Source: Mycobacterium colombiense
GTDB lineage: Bacteria; Actinomycetota; Actinomycetes; Mycobacteriales; Mycobacteriaceae
NCBI RefSeq assembly: GCF_003284935.1
Contig: NZ_QMEV01000011.1
Span: forward strand, 54,887-118,886
DNA: 64,000 bases
Direction: 5' to 3'
Part shown: piece after piece, positions 44,770 to 53,357 of the stretch
Layout: each line of letters starts with the position of its first letter
Numbering within the stretch: position 1 is the first letter of the stretch
Notes under the pieces: generated by a model
Databases searched by the model: none
What the model was told of the DNA's origin: nothing
The model's input: the letters and a program-made list of their open reading frames with translations, nothing else
Position numbers and translations under genes: made by a program

Positions 44770-45525
44770 TCACCGCGGACCCGCCGCATCGAATAGCAAG
44801 CCGGCCAATTCGCCCAGCGATGCGCCCGAGACGTCCCAGGCGCGGGTGGAGTCGAGCTGCGGTTCGGAGCCCGGGCCGTATTCGTCTGGCCGCGCGACGT
44901 AACCGGTCGCCAGCCCGCTGTTCTGGGCGGCCTCGAGGTCGGAGGGGTGCGCCGCGACGAGCATCACTTCGCCCGGTTCCAGACCAAGGAAGCGTGCCGG
45001 GGCGTGGTACGCGCGCGGGTCGGGCTTGTAGGCCTTTTCGACATCGGAACCGAGCACCACGTCCCACGGCAGCCCGGCGTACTTGGCCATGTCGACGAGC
45101 AGTCCGGTGTTGCCGTTCGACAGCGGCCCGACAATGACATGCCGCTTCATGGCCGCGATGCCCGCGACGCTATCCGGCCACGGCGGTAGCCAGCGCCACG
45201 AGCGGGCGAGCGCGTCCACCTCGTCGGCGGGCAGCGTTTCGGCGGCGACGCCGAACTCCTCGAGTGATGCCAGGAGGTTCTCTCGATGCAGGACATCCAG
45301 GGAGACGAATTCCCGGCGACCCGAATGGATCTCGGACATGGAGGGCAGGTAGCGACTCCGCCAGTCGAGCGCGAACGCGTCCGGGTCGAGGTCAACGTGG
45401 TGGCGTTGCGCGAATTGCCGCACCGAGGCGGCGATTCCGGATCGCCAATCGACGACCGTCCCGAAGGTATCGAACACAACGGCACGTACGACCCGGCCGG
45501 TCGAAGGCGAGCGGTATTCGGTCAT
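44770..45525 (-). CDS. Haloacid dehalogenase type II (HAD superfamily)
   Basis: The 251-residue protein has the nucleophile motif FDTFGTVVD (Asp19), motif II GPLSNGNTGLL, the motif III lysine in KAYKPDPRAY, and motif IV in VMLVAAHPSDLEAAQNSGLATGYV. This pattern is typical of L-2-haloacid dehalogenases, which replace halide by hydroxyl in short haloacids. It converges with the NUDIX gene. True activity on haloacids is not proven by motif. Confidence 0.87.
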   Translation of the reverse strand: MTEYRSPSTGRVVRAVVFDTFGTVVDWRSGIAASVRQFAQRHHVDLDPDAFALDWRSRYLPSMSEIHSGRREFVSLDVLHRENLLASLEEFGVAAETLPADEVDALARSWRWLPPWPDSVAGIAAMKRHVIVGPLSNGNTGLLVDMAKYAGLPWDVVLGSDVEKAYKPDPRAYHAPARFLGLEPGEVMLVAAHPSDLEAAQNSGLATGYVARPDEYGPGSEPQLDSTRAWDVSGASLGELAGLLFDAAGPR

Positions 45526-45634
45526 TCCTCAGGCTAACGCCGCGCTCGGCGGCGCACCCGGGCACCGACCAGCCTCTCGCCCGGGCGTCGCGCCGCGGGC
45601 CGACTCGGGCACCGCGACCGGCCGGCGTACGATA

Positions 45635-45653
45635 TCGTTAGCCGTGCGAACGA
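45635..45653. promoter_or_regulatory. Imperfect palindrome upstream of methyltransferase
   Basis: TCGTTAGC and GCGAACGA, matching at seven of eight positions as inverted arms with a 3-nt spacer, lie 42 bases before the GTG of the methyltransferase. A GTTAGC core also precedes the related gene at 30119. Candidate operator only. Confidence 0.3.
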
Positions 45654-45694
45654 ACTCGTGACGCGCCTGATTGATGACTCGATGGGAGGCTGTG

Positions 45695-46585
45695 GTGGCC
45701 CGAAGTGCCGGCGATACCTGGGACATCGTGACGAGCGTCGGCTTCACCGCGTTGGCCGTTTGCGCAGCGCGTGCCCTCGACGCCGCACTGCAGCCGCCAT
45801 TGGCGAACGACGACTTCGCCGCGGGCTTCGTGGCCGCCGCCGGCGAGCCGAATTTGATTGCGGCAGTAAGCAGCGCGGACATGGATAGCGCCGCGGCCTT
45901 CAACGCACAGTGGGTGGGGGTGCGCACGCGTTTCTTCGACGACTTCTTCGGCGACGCCACTCGGTCCGGCACCTGCCAAACGGTCATCTTGGCGGCCGGG
46001 CTGGATTCTCGCGCATACCGTCTGCAATGGCCCGCCGGACATACGGTGTTCGAAGTCGACCAGCCCCGGGTGCTCGAGTTCAAGCAGCGGGTCCTCGACC
46101 AGCGGGGCGCCGTACCGTCGACCCGACGCGTCACCGTCGCCACCGACCTGCGCGACGACTGGGCGGGAGAACTGATCACGGCGGGGTTCGACCCCGGCCA
46201 ACCGACGGCATGGGCGCTCGAAGGCCTGCTGCCCTATTTGCCTGGGGCCGCGCAGGATGCGCTGTTCGACACGCTGCACGAGCTCTCGGGTCCCGGTAGC
46301 CACATCGCCGCGGAGCTCGGGCCGGCCCCCGGTGAAGTGCAGGAATTCGCCGATAACGTCCCCACCATCAGCCAGGACACCGACCACCCGCCGGTCGCCG
46401 AGCTGTGGTACGACGATCCGCGTACGGACACCAAAGAGTTTCTTGCCCAACATCATTGGCGGGTCACCGGCGTGGACTTGGTGGACAAAGCGGCCACCGA
46501 ATACGGACGGCCCTTCCACGAGCTGCCGGTGGTGTTCGACCGGTTGCTGCGCACCAGGTTCTTCACCGCGGTCCGGGAACGCTGA
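45695..46585 (+). CDS. SAM-dependent methyltransferase, PPM1/LCMT-type (second copy)
   Basis: From GTG 45695 the 296-residue protein opens MARSAGDTWDIVTSVGFTALAVCAARAL. It contains VRTRFFDDFFGDATRSGTCQTVILAAGLDSRAYRLQWPAGHTVFEVDQP, the same family as the gene at 29220. The two are paralogues but clearly divergent. Methyl acceptor is unknown. An imperfect palindrome sits upstream. The reading frame is open back to 45671, but the conserved start favours the GTG. Confidence 0.87.
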   Translation: MARSAGDTWDIVTSVGFTALAVCAARALDAALQPPLANDDFAAGFVAAAGEPNLIAAVSSADMDSAAAFNAQWVGVRTRFFDDFFGDATRSGTCQTVILAAGLDSRAYRLQWPAGHTVFEVDQPRVLEFKQRVLDQRGAVPSTRRVTVATDLRDDWAGELITAGFDPGQPTAWALEGLLPYLPGAAQDALFDTLHELSGPGSHIAAELGPAPGEVQEFADNVPTISQDTDHPPVAELWYDDPRTDTKEFLAQHHWRVTGVDLVDKAATEYGRPFHELPVVFDRLLRTRFFTAVRER

Positions 46586-46606
46586 ACCCGGGGGTGGCCG
46601 GCGAAC

Positions 46607-47173
46607 TCAGCGGGAAGTGGCCGACAGGCGGCGTTCGACGATGCTCAGCGCGCGTTCGGCCCATCGAATGTTCTCCTGTTCGAACGAGATTCCGCGGCTC
46701 AGCGTCAGGTAGGGGCCGATTCGTTCGGTGTGGAGCAGGTATTCCTCTTCGCTGCGGTCGTCCAGCATTCGCGCCCGCAAACGTTCGTAGCGTTGCACTT
46801 TGGCGCTCGCCCAGTGCAGTCGTTCGCGGATGAACTCGCGGACGGCCTCGATATCGCCGGCGTCGGCGGCTTGCACCTTGACCAGAAGCTCATCACGGAT
46901 CACCGAGGGCTTCGGCGCCTTGGTCGTGAACTGCCGGATCGCGTCACGGCCGGCCTCGGTCAACGAGAACATGCGCTTGTTGGGCCGGCGTTCTTGATGC
47001 ACGACCCGGGCCTGGATGAGCCCTTGCTCCGCGAGCCGGTCGAGCTCGCGATACAGCTGCTGCGGGGTGGCCGGCCAGAAATTCGCGACCGAAGCGTCGA
47101 AGTCTTTGGCCAGGTCGTAACCCGACGATTCGCCCTCGAGAAGGGCGGCCAACACCGCGTCACGCAGCGACAT
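46607..47173 (-). CDS. PadR family transcriptional regulator
   Basis: This 188-residue protein has the PadR winged helix at 1-80 (LRDAVLAALLEGESSGYDLAKDFDASVANFWPATPQQLYRELDRLAEQGLIQARVV...RRPNKRMFSLTEAGRDAI) and a C-terminal helical dimerisation domain (about 95-180). PadR proteins repress detoxification genes, often a divergent neighbour, until bound by a phenolic or drug-like ligand. Here the divergent NTF2 and LLM-oxidoreductase genes are the probable targets. Two similar operator-like sites lie between them. Confidence 0.88.
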   Translation of the reverse strand: MSLRDAVLAALLEGESSGYDLAKDFDASVANFWPATPQQLYRELDRLAEQGLIQARVVHQERRPNKRMFSLTEAGRDAIRQFTTKAPKPSVIRDELLVKVQAADAGDIEAVREFIRERLHWASAKVQRYERLRARMLDDRSEEEYLLHTERIGPYLTLSRGISFEQENIRWAERALSIVERRLSATSR

Positions 47174-47200
47174 CGGTCGATGCTACAACGGTGCGACTAT

Positions 47201-47280
47201 TCAACAAAGTGACTAATCGCACTCTGGACATGGCGCGGCCGGCGCCCTAGCGTCAGACGCGCACCTACTCAACTAGTTGA
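47201..47280. promoter_or_regulatory. Two PadR operator-like sites
   Basis: TCAACTAGTTGA (47269-47280) is a perfect 12-base palindrome. TCAACAAAGTGACTAA (47201-47216) matches its downstream-extended form at most positions. The first site is next to the PadR gene, the second next to the divergent operon, so one protein could control both directions. Confidence 0.6.
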
Positions 47281-47297
47281 CTATGTGAGGCCGCCTC

Positions 47298-47720
47298 ATG
47301 CACCCATTCCGCAAAGCCGTCGAAGAGCGAGACGAGGGGGCCATCCAGGCGATGCTCGCCGACACCGTGGTCTTCACCAGCCCGGTGGCGTTCAAGCCCT
47401 ACGTCGGCAAGCCGATCACCGCCGCCATCCTGCGCGGCGTGTTACGGATCTTCGAAAACTTCCGCTACGTCCGCGAGATTCACGACCCCGGCGGTCGCGA
47501 CCACGCCTTCGTGTTCGAGACCGGGATAGTCGGGGCGCCGGGGGTCACGATCACCGGATGCGACTTCCTGCACTTCGACGACGACGGGCGCATCGACGAC
47601 TTCATGGTGATGGTGCGGCCGCTGTCGGGCGCGACGGCGCTGTCCGAGGCGATGGGTGCCCAATTCGGTCGCATCCAGCAGGAGGCGCTGGAATTGGCCA
47701 ATCAATCCGGCACCGCGTAG
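47298..47720 (+). CDS. SnoaL/NTF2-like protein
   Basis: The 140-residue cone-fold protein opens MHPFRKAVEERDEGAIQAMLADTVVFTSPVAFKPYVGK. It continues with IHDPGGRDHAFVFETGIVGAPGVTITGCDFLHFDDDGRIDDFMVMVRP, the normal SnoaL-like pattern. Such proteins bind small ligands or act as isomerases or hydratases. It starts 125 bases from the divergent PadR gene and ends 4 bases before the oxidoreductase start, so the two form a PadR-controlled unit. Confidence 0.8.
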   Translation: MHPFRKAVEERDEGAIQAMLADTVVFTSPVAFKPYVGKPITAAILRGVLRIFENFRYVREIHDPGGRDHAFVFETGIVGAPGVTITGCDFLHFDDDGRIDDFMVMVRPLSGATALSEAMGAQFGRIQQEALELANQSGTA

Positions 47721-47724
47721 AAGT

Positions 47725-48768
47725 ATGACCATGCGGATTGGACTGAGCATCAACTATGCGGGCGGCTTCAAGGACGTCGCCGCCGAGGTGGCCGACCTGG
47801 AGCGCGCCGGGCTTGACATTGTCTTTGTGCCCGAGGCGTATTCGTTCGATGCGGTGAGCGCGCTGGGCTACCTGGCCGCCAGCACCCAACGGGTTGGCCT
47901 GGCCTCGGGCATCCTGCAGCTCTACACCCGCACCCCTACCCTGACCGCGATGACCGCCGCCGGCCTGGACTACGTCTCCGACGGCCGGTTCACCCTCGGC
48001 CTGGGCGCGTCCGGCCCGCAGGTCATCGAGGGCTTTCACGGCGTGCCCTACGACGCCCCGATCGGCCGCACTCGCGAAGTCATCGACATCTGCCGCCAGG
48101 TGTGGCGCCGCGAGGCCGTGCAACACCAGGGCAAGCACTACACGATCCCGTTGCCGCCCGACCAGGGCACCGGGCTCGGCAAACCGCTCAAGCTCATCAA
48201 TACGCCTGTCCGAGAACGGATCCCGATACTGGTAGCCGCCCTGGGCCCCAAGAATGTCGAACTGGCCGCCGAGATCGCGGAGGGCTGGCAACCGATCTTC
48301 TACCTGCCCGAAAAAGCGCAGGACGTGTGGGGAGATGCCCTGGCCGCGGGCCGGGCCAAGCGCGATCCGGCCCTGGGCGAGCTCGACATCTATGCCGGTC
48401 CCGTCCTGGCCATCGGCGAAAACGTCGAGCCGCTAAGGGAATTCGTCAAACCGCACCTGGCCCTCTACATCGGCGGAATGGGCGCCAAGGGCAAGAACTT
48501 CTACCATGCCCTGGCGACCAAATATGGCTACGGCCCGCAGGCCGACCGGATTCAGGAGCTCTACCTGGCCGGTGACAAGGACGGCGCCGCCAAGGTGGTG
48601 CCCGACGATCTGGTGCGCGACGTCAATCTGATCGGCACCCGCGAATTCGTCAGGGAGCGCCTGGCGGCGTTCCGCGACGCCGGGGTCACCACCCTCAACG
48701 TGGCGCCCATCGCGTCGACGACGGCGGAGCGGATCAGGCTGATCGAAACGCTGCGCGACTTGGTTTGA
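47725..48768 (+). CDS. LLM class F420-dependent oxidoreductase
   Basis: The 347-residue luciferase-like TIM barrel opens MTMRIGLSINYAGGFKDVAAEVADLERAGLDIVFVPEAYSFDAVSALGYLAASTQRVGLASGILQLYTRTPTLTAMTAAGLDYVSDGRFTLGLGASGPQVIEGFHG. It ends with GTREFVRERLAAFRDAGVTTLNVAPIA. In mycobacteria this subgroup uses F420 and reduces or oxidises small molecules. Co-transcription with an NTF2-like protein under PadR suggests xenobiotic handling. An in-frame ATG at 47731 is an equal alternative start. Confidence 0.88.
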   Translation: MTMRIGLSINYAGGFKDVAAEVADLERAGLDIVFVPEAYSFDAVSALGYLAASTQRVGLASGILQLYTRTPTLTAMTAAGLDYVSDGRFTLGLGASGPQVIEGFHGVPYDAPIGRTREVIDICRQVWRREAVQHQGKHYTIPLPPDQGTGLGKPLKLINTPVRERIPILVAALGPKNVELAAEIAEGWQPIFYLPEKAQDVWGDALAAGRAKRDPALGELDIYAGPVLAIGENVEPLREFVKPHLALYIGGMGAKGKNFYHALATKYGYGPQADRIQELYLAGDKDGAAKVVPDDLVRDVNLIGTREFVRERLAAFRDAGVTTLNVAPIASTTAERIRLIETLRDLV

Positions 48769-48788
48769 TCGCACCCGCCGGGCTCGAA

Positions 48789-50003
48789 TCAGTCCTGGCG
48801 GTGGCTATCTCGCCGTAACCGCACCGCGCGGGCGACCGCCGTTGCCGAAGCCAGCACGGCCATCACGGACAGGATCATCACCGACACCGCCGAGCCGACC
48901 GTGGCCAGGATCAGCGGCAGGGCGAAACCGACGTACGTGACGACGTAGAACACTCCGGTCAGCGCGCCGCGCAGGTGCGGCGGCGCGGCGGCCTCCAAAT
49001 CGATGAGGCCTTCGCGCAGGCACAGGCCCGACGCGCAGCCGAGCACCACGAGCAGCGGTAGGCCCAGCGCCGGCGTCAGGCCCTGGGGCGCCAGCGCGGC
49101 TATGGCGTAGCCGAGCGCCGCCAGCACCGCACCGACGGTGCCGGACTGCGGACCCCACCGCAGCGCGCGGGCCACGACCTGCACGACGCCGCTGACGCCG
49201 TTGACGATCAGGGTGGCGGTGCCGGCGGCCAGGGGAGCCGCGAGGGCGGTGTGCAACCGGGTGGGGATGGTCACGAATCCCAGTGTCGCCGAGGCGTATA
49301 CCCACGGCGCGAGGGGCAGGGCCCAACTCAAGGCCCGGCTGATTCCCTGCGCGGGCGGTGCCCCCGCCGAGTCGTACTCGGCAGCCGGGCGAGCCACCTC
49401 GGTGCGCCGGGCCGCGGCGATGACAGCACACGTGGCCAGCACGACGATGGCGGCGGCGACACCGAACGACACCCGGATCCCGGATCGTCCGGCCCACGCG
49501 ATGAATCCCCCCGCGAACGGCCCGATCGCGAAACCCGCCGTGAGCACCGCGCCGGCGGTCGCGGCGCCGGCGGGGCCGCGCAAGTCTGAGGCCCACGCGG
49601 TGCACGAACTGATGGCGAGGCCCACACCGATCCCGACGATCAGGCGACCCAGCAGCAGCGCGTCCGCGTGCTGGGACGACAGCATGACCGCCGTCCCCGT
49701 CAGGGCGGCCCCCGAACCCGCCAGCGCCACCGTGCGGCGCCCCAGCGCGTCCGATGCGCGCCCACCCACGAGCAACCCGGGAAGCAACCCCAGCGCGTAA
49801 ATGCCGAAGATCCCGTCGAGCGTGGTCGTGCTGAGGTGGGCCCGGTCGCTGATCACCGGCATCAACCCGACGAAGTGGTTGGCGACCCATCCCGTCGCCA
49901 GCAGCAGAGCCAGCACGCTGACAAACAGCGCCCCGGTACCCATCGGCTCGCGTCGAGCCCCGGTGACGCCGGCGTTCCCGGTGCGCACGTTCGATGAGGT
50001 CAC
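48789..50003 (-). CDS. MFS transporter (drug-efflux type)
   Basis: From GTG 50003 (MTSSNVRTGNAG) the protein has 404 residues and 12 helices. It has LLPGLLVGGRASDALGRRTVALAGS as the loop 2-3 motif and LLGRLIVGIGVGLAISSCTAWASDL in helix 4, as in actinobacterial drug exporters. The GGGGAGA ribosome-binding site eight bases upstream supports this GTG; the open frame extends 97 codons further but without homology. It converges with the oxidoreductase gene. Substrate is unknown. Confidence 0.85.
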   Translation of the reverse strand: MTSSNVRTGNAGVTGARREPMGTGALFVSVLALLLATGWVANHFVGLMPVISDRAHLSTTTLDGIFGIYALGLLPGLLVGGRASDALGRRTVALAGSGAALTGTAVMLSSQHADALLLGRLIVGIGVGLAISSCTAWASDLRGPAGAATAGAVLTAGFAIGPFAGGFIAWAGRSGIRVSFGVAAAIVVLATCAVIAAARRTEVARPAAEYDSAGAPPAQGISRALSWALPLAPWVYASATLGFVTIPTRLHTALAAPLAAGTATLIVNGVSGVVQVVARALRWGPQSGTVGAVLAALGYAIAALAPQGLTPALGLPLLVVLGCASGLCLREGLIDLEAAAPPHLRGALTGVFYVVTYVGFALPLILATVGSAVSVMILSVMAVLASATAVARAVRLRRDSHRQD

Positions 50004-50227
50004 TGAGATTCTCCCCTTCCCCACCGAGTGCGTGCGCAGCCAACCGCCGATGGTAGAACGCGAGGTGACCCGGGCGGTTATTCCCGCTGGGGGCGATCGC
50101 ACCGCGATGTGGCCGATTCCACGCCGTCCTGCAAACACGGCGGTCTTCGGTCCGGGGCGCCGTTCGGGGTTTGAAATCAGGTGATTTGGTGTACTGATAC
50201 CACTACTCGCACCTAGGAAGGCAAATG

Positions 50228-50506
50228 ATGAAGTACATTGCGGCAGCCGCGATCGCGATCTCCGCCTTGCTGTCCAGCGCGTGTTCGGCCTCACAGATCG
50301 TCAACACCGGCGGGGACACCAAGTGCAAGGACTTCACCACGCAGGACGAGAAGAAGCAGAACGACGAAGTGAGCAAGATGCTCAAGGACAAGAGCGGTAC
50401 CGACCCGACCAATGTGGAGATTTCCGCGACGCGCCTGTCGGTGACGACGTATTGCCAGACGCTCGGCAAGCCCGACACCAAGATCTCTGAGGCGCCGCAC
50501 GGCTGA
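50228..50506 (+). CDS. HdeA-like small exported protein
   Basis: The 92-residue protein has a signal peptide (MKYIAAAAIAISALLSSACSAS) with a near-lipobox Cys19, although the -3 residue is Ser. Its mature part, GGDTKCKDFTTQDEKKQNDEVSKMLKDKSGTDPTNVEISATRLSVTTYCQTLGKPDTKISEA, carries two cysteines that would bridge, as in the acid-stress chaperone HdeA. Mycobacterial members are annotated as HdeA-like; chaperone activity is not shown by sequence. ATG 50225, one codon earlier, is an alternative start. Confidence 0.7.
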   Translation: MKYIAAAAIAISALLSSACSASQIVNTGGDTKCKDFTTQDEKKQNDEVSKMLKDKSGTDPTNVEISATRLSVTTYCQTLGKPDTKISEAPHG

Positions 50507-50663
50507 CCGCGGCCGGCGGGCCCGCCTCAGCAGGCAAGCGGTACCCAAAACGGCGCGGTCCCTTGCGTTGTCGGGCACAGCGTCAGCAGCGCCGGTGGGC
50601 CCGCCGGGCGGCAATAGGCAGGCCACGCTTTCACGCGGGGCGGCTTACCCGCACAATAGCGCG

Positions 50664-51623
50664 ATGCACGCCGTGCGGGAGATCCGACGAATTGCTGCGG
50701 GTGTTCCGCGGCACCTGTTGACCCTCGCGTTGCTGATTGCGGTGGCGGGCTGCGCGAATCCCGCGCAGCGCGGCGCACCGTCGTCCGGCGGTGTCTTCGC
50801 CGGTCCGGTCGAGATCGGCAACGGTCGGCACCTGTATCTTGAGTGCCACGGGAAGGGCGGCCCCACAGTCATTTTGGAGTCCGGCTATCACAACTCGTCG
50901 GATCCGTGGAGTCACTCCGACGCCACCGCACCGGCCACCGGCCCGGCCGTACTGACTGCCCTGGCGGCCGACCACCGCGTCTGCGCCTACGACCGACCCG
51001 GCACGCTGCGCTATCCCGATCCGCCCAGCATCACCGACCGCAGCTCACCGGTTCCGATGCCGCGCACCGCGCAGGACGTGGTCGGGGATCTGCATGCGTT
51101 GCTGGCCGCCTCCCACCTGCCGGGGCCGTACGTTCTGGTCGGGCACTCGCTCGGCGGGTTGTTCATCCGCTTGTACGCCCAGACGCATCCGGATCAGGTG
51201 CGGGCGCTGGCGTTCGTCGATGCCTTCCCGGTCGAGATACCGGGCCTGCTGGGACCGGATTGGCCGACCTATCGCCAGGCGCTCGACCAGCCGTTGCCCC
51301 AGTTTGCGAATGCGCCGTCGTTCGAGGAGATCGACATCGACAAGAGCGTCGAACAAGTCGGTGCGGCACCGGCTTTTCCGCCCGTCCCCACCGTCGTGCT
51401 CACGAGGACCGAGCCGTTCGCGATCCCGGGCACCGCTTCGCCCGAGCAGGGCGCGAAGCTGGAGCAGGCATGGCGGGAGGCCTCGGCCGATCTGATCGCG
51501 CTGCGGCCCCAGACCCCGCACCTGATCGCCACCGGCAGCGACCACTTCATCCAGATTCACCAGCCCGATCTGGTCGTGGCCGGGATACGCCTGGCGATGC
51601 AGAGGTCGGACCCCCAGCGCTGA
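50664..51623 (+). CDS. Lipoprotein alpha/beta hydrolase
   Basis: From ATG 50664 the 319-residue protein has a good lipobox, LIAVAGC, with Cys30, so it should be anchored on the outer face of the membrane. The hydrolase domain has GPTVILESGYHNSSDPWSH (oxyanion region), the nucleophile elbow GHSLGG with Ser162, and a C-terminal His in TGSDHFIQIHQP. It is an esterase or lipase type; substrate unknown. The open frame reaches back to 50568, but the signal peptide begins at 50664. Confidence 0.85.
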   Translation: MHAVREIRRIAAGVPRHLLTLALLIAVAGCANPAQRGAPSSGGVFAGPVEIGNGRHLYLECHGKGGPTVILESGYHNSSDPWSHSDATAPATGPAVLTALAADHRVCAYDRPGTLRYPDPPSITDRSSPVPMPRTAQDVVGDLHALLAASHLPGPYVLVGHSLGGLFIRLYAQTHPDQVRALAFVDAFPVEIPGLLGPDWPTYRQALDQPLPQFANAPSFEEIDIDKSVEQVGAAPAFPPVPTVVLTRTEPFAIPGTASPEQGAKLEQAWREASADLIALRPQTPHLIATGSDHFIQIHQPDLVVAGIRLAMQRSDPQR

Positions 51624-51628
51624 GCCCG

Positions 51629-52846
51629 TTAGAAGAACGTGCCGGCATGCGGCACTTCGGGCACCGCGAACAGTCGATCGGCCACGTCGAGCGCGACAGG
51701 ATCGTCAGCCCGGGCCAGCCCCGCGGCCGCGAGACTGCGCCAGCGCGTGCCGCCGAGCAGCGCGGCGCCCAGCCCCTCGATCCCCACCCGGACATCGGGG
51801 CGGCGGGTCGTCGGTTCGGCACCGTCCCCGGTGATGACGAAAGTCGCCGAATTGTGCGGTAGCAGGGGGTCATTCACCGCGATCGTGACGGTTCCGCCGC
51901 CAACATAGGAGCGCGCCGCCAGCGCCCGGTGCGCATCGATGATCCGCAGCCACGTCTCGTCGTGGACCGCGGTGACCTTCGCCGCCCGGCGATCGAGGAA
52001 CAGCCAGGGCAACGCGTCATCGAGGGGCAGCATCCAAAACAGCACGCGGTGAACGAGATCCAGGCCGAGCAGGAAACGCAGCAATCCCAGATAGGCGTCC
52101 GCGGTCGGCGCGAAGAAATCCTCGACCACGACGGTGCGCTGGTCACTGACGAACCAATTCGCGGTGTCGACGGGCCGGTAGCGGGCGAACCCCGACTCGG
52201 CGCCCGGTTCGCCATGAACGGCGACATACCAAGCGCCCGGCGAGGATTCGGTGCGACGCCGCGCACTGCCCCACCACGTCCGAGGGCGGGCGATGGTGCC
52301 GGGACGGGACGGTCGATGGGCGTCATAGACACGGGGCAAGACCTCCCACACCTCGGCGGCGTCGAGCAACCGCACCGGACCGCCCGACCCGACGTCGGGG
52401 CGAAACGCCGCCCGCGCGGTCGCGATCTCCACGCTCTGGAAGGAACTCGCCACGCCGTAGCCGTATCGCTCATAGATGGTGGCCTCCGAGGCCCGCAACG
52501 ACGCCACCACCTCACCGCGCGCGGCGATGTCGTGCAGCTGGTGACCGATCAGCGCGGTGGCGACGCCCCGTCGGGTGTGCGACGGCAGCACGCCGACGTG
52601 GGTCACGGCGGCATGGTTCACGGCGGCTCCGCCGGGCAGGGTCAGCGTGCTCGTCACGGCGTCCGCGGTCCCGACGAGTCGTCCGTCGACGAATGCGCCG
52701 ATGGTGCGGCCGGGGTCGAGCATGGTGGTGATCTGGCCAGGCAGCAGGTTCGAGATGGGCGGCAGGCCCACCATCGCGGTGCGAAACAACTTGGCCGCGG
52801 CGAGGAGGTCGTCCTCGGTGTCGAGAACCCGGATCTCGGTGCTCAT
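51629..52846 (-). CDS. Eis-like GNAT acetyltransferase
   Basis: The 405-residue protein has the Eis plan: an N-terminal GNAT domain (HVGVLPSHTRRGVATALIGHQLHDIAARGEVVASLRASEATIYERYGYG), a second GNAT-like domain, an SCP-like C-terminal domain and a terminal FF. In M. tuberculosis Eis acetylates aminoglycosides at several positions and modifies host proteins, and the free C-terminal carboxylate acts in catalysis. This copy is distant from the M. tuberculosis Eis sequence, so the same substrates cannot be assumed. It converges with the lipoprotein hydrolase gene. Confidence 0.85.
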   Translation of the reverse strand: MSTEIRVLDTEDDLLAAAKLFRTAMVGLPPISNLLPGQITTMLDPGRTIGAFVDGRLVGTADAVTSTLTLPGGAAVNHAAVTHVGVLPSHTRRGVATALIGHQLHDIAARGEVVASLRASEATIYERYGYGVASSFQSVEIATARAAFRPDVGSGGPVRLLDAAEVWEVLPRVYDAHRPSRPGTIARPRTWWGSARRRTESSPGAWYVAVHGEPGAESGFARYRPVDTANWFVSDQRTVVVEDFFAPTADAYLGLLRFLLGLDLVHRVLFWMLPLDDALPWLFLDRRAAKVTAVHDETWLRIIDAHRALAARSYVGGGTVTIAVNDPLLPHNSATFVITGDGAEPTTRRPDVRVGIEGLGAALLGGTRWRSLAAAGLARADDPVALDVADRLFAVPEVPHAGTFF

Positions 52847-52876
52847 TCGGTCATCATGTCTGCCTGGCGCACCCGA

Positions 52877-53296
52877 TCACCCGATGGGCGTGATGCCCGT
52901 ATTGGAGATCGTGAAGCCATGGCCCGAGGGCACCGTGCAGGTGACGCCGTCGGTCTTGGAAGCGCAGCCGAAGGGGCCGACTCCGGCGGTGTGGTCGTAG
53001 GGGAGAACCGGAGTGCCGGTCCCGGCGTTGCCGAGACACGAGATGCCCGTACAGTTCGTCACCGCGCCGGTGCTCGACAGACGCACCGACGCGGGCGGCT
53101 CGTTGGTTTGGCAGTAGGCCTCGTCGGGGATGCCGGGATCGCGCTGGTAATTGATCTCGCAACTGATGTTGCGGGACGGGGACAAAAAGGCGCACATCGA
53201 CGACGTGCACGCCGGGTTATCCGCGCTCGCGCGGGGCGCGCCGACGTAGCAGCCGACGAGGACGAATCCGAGTGCCGCGATGACCGCACGCTTCAC
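52877..53296 (-). CDS. Secreted Cys-rich hypothetical protein
   Basis: The 139-residue protein has a signal peptide (MKRAVIAALGFVLVGCYVGAPRASA, cleavage near residue 25). The mature domain has eight Cys residues (ACTSSMC, ISCE, AYCQ, TNCTGISC, FGCA, VTCTV). The pattern fits a disulfide-rich exported protein and may match DUF6636, an assignment I hold loosely. Function is unknown. It lies just upstream of the Eis-like gene on the same strand. Confidence 0.65.
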   Translation of the reverse strand: MKRAVIAALGFVLVGCYVGAPRASADNPACTSSMCAFLSPSRNISCEINYQRDPGIPDEAYCQTNEPPASVRLSSTGAVTNCTGISCLGNAGTGTPVLPYDHTAGVGPFGCASKTDGVTCTVPSGHGFTISNTGITPIG

Positions 53297-53357
53297 TTCA
53301 GCCCCTAACGGTTGGTGTGCCGCAGAAGCTATCAGACGTCAAGGACGGGTACGCCCG

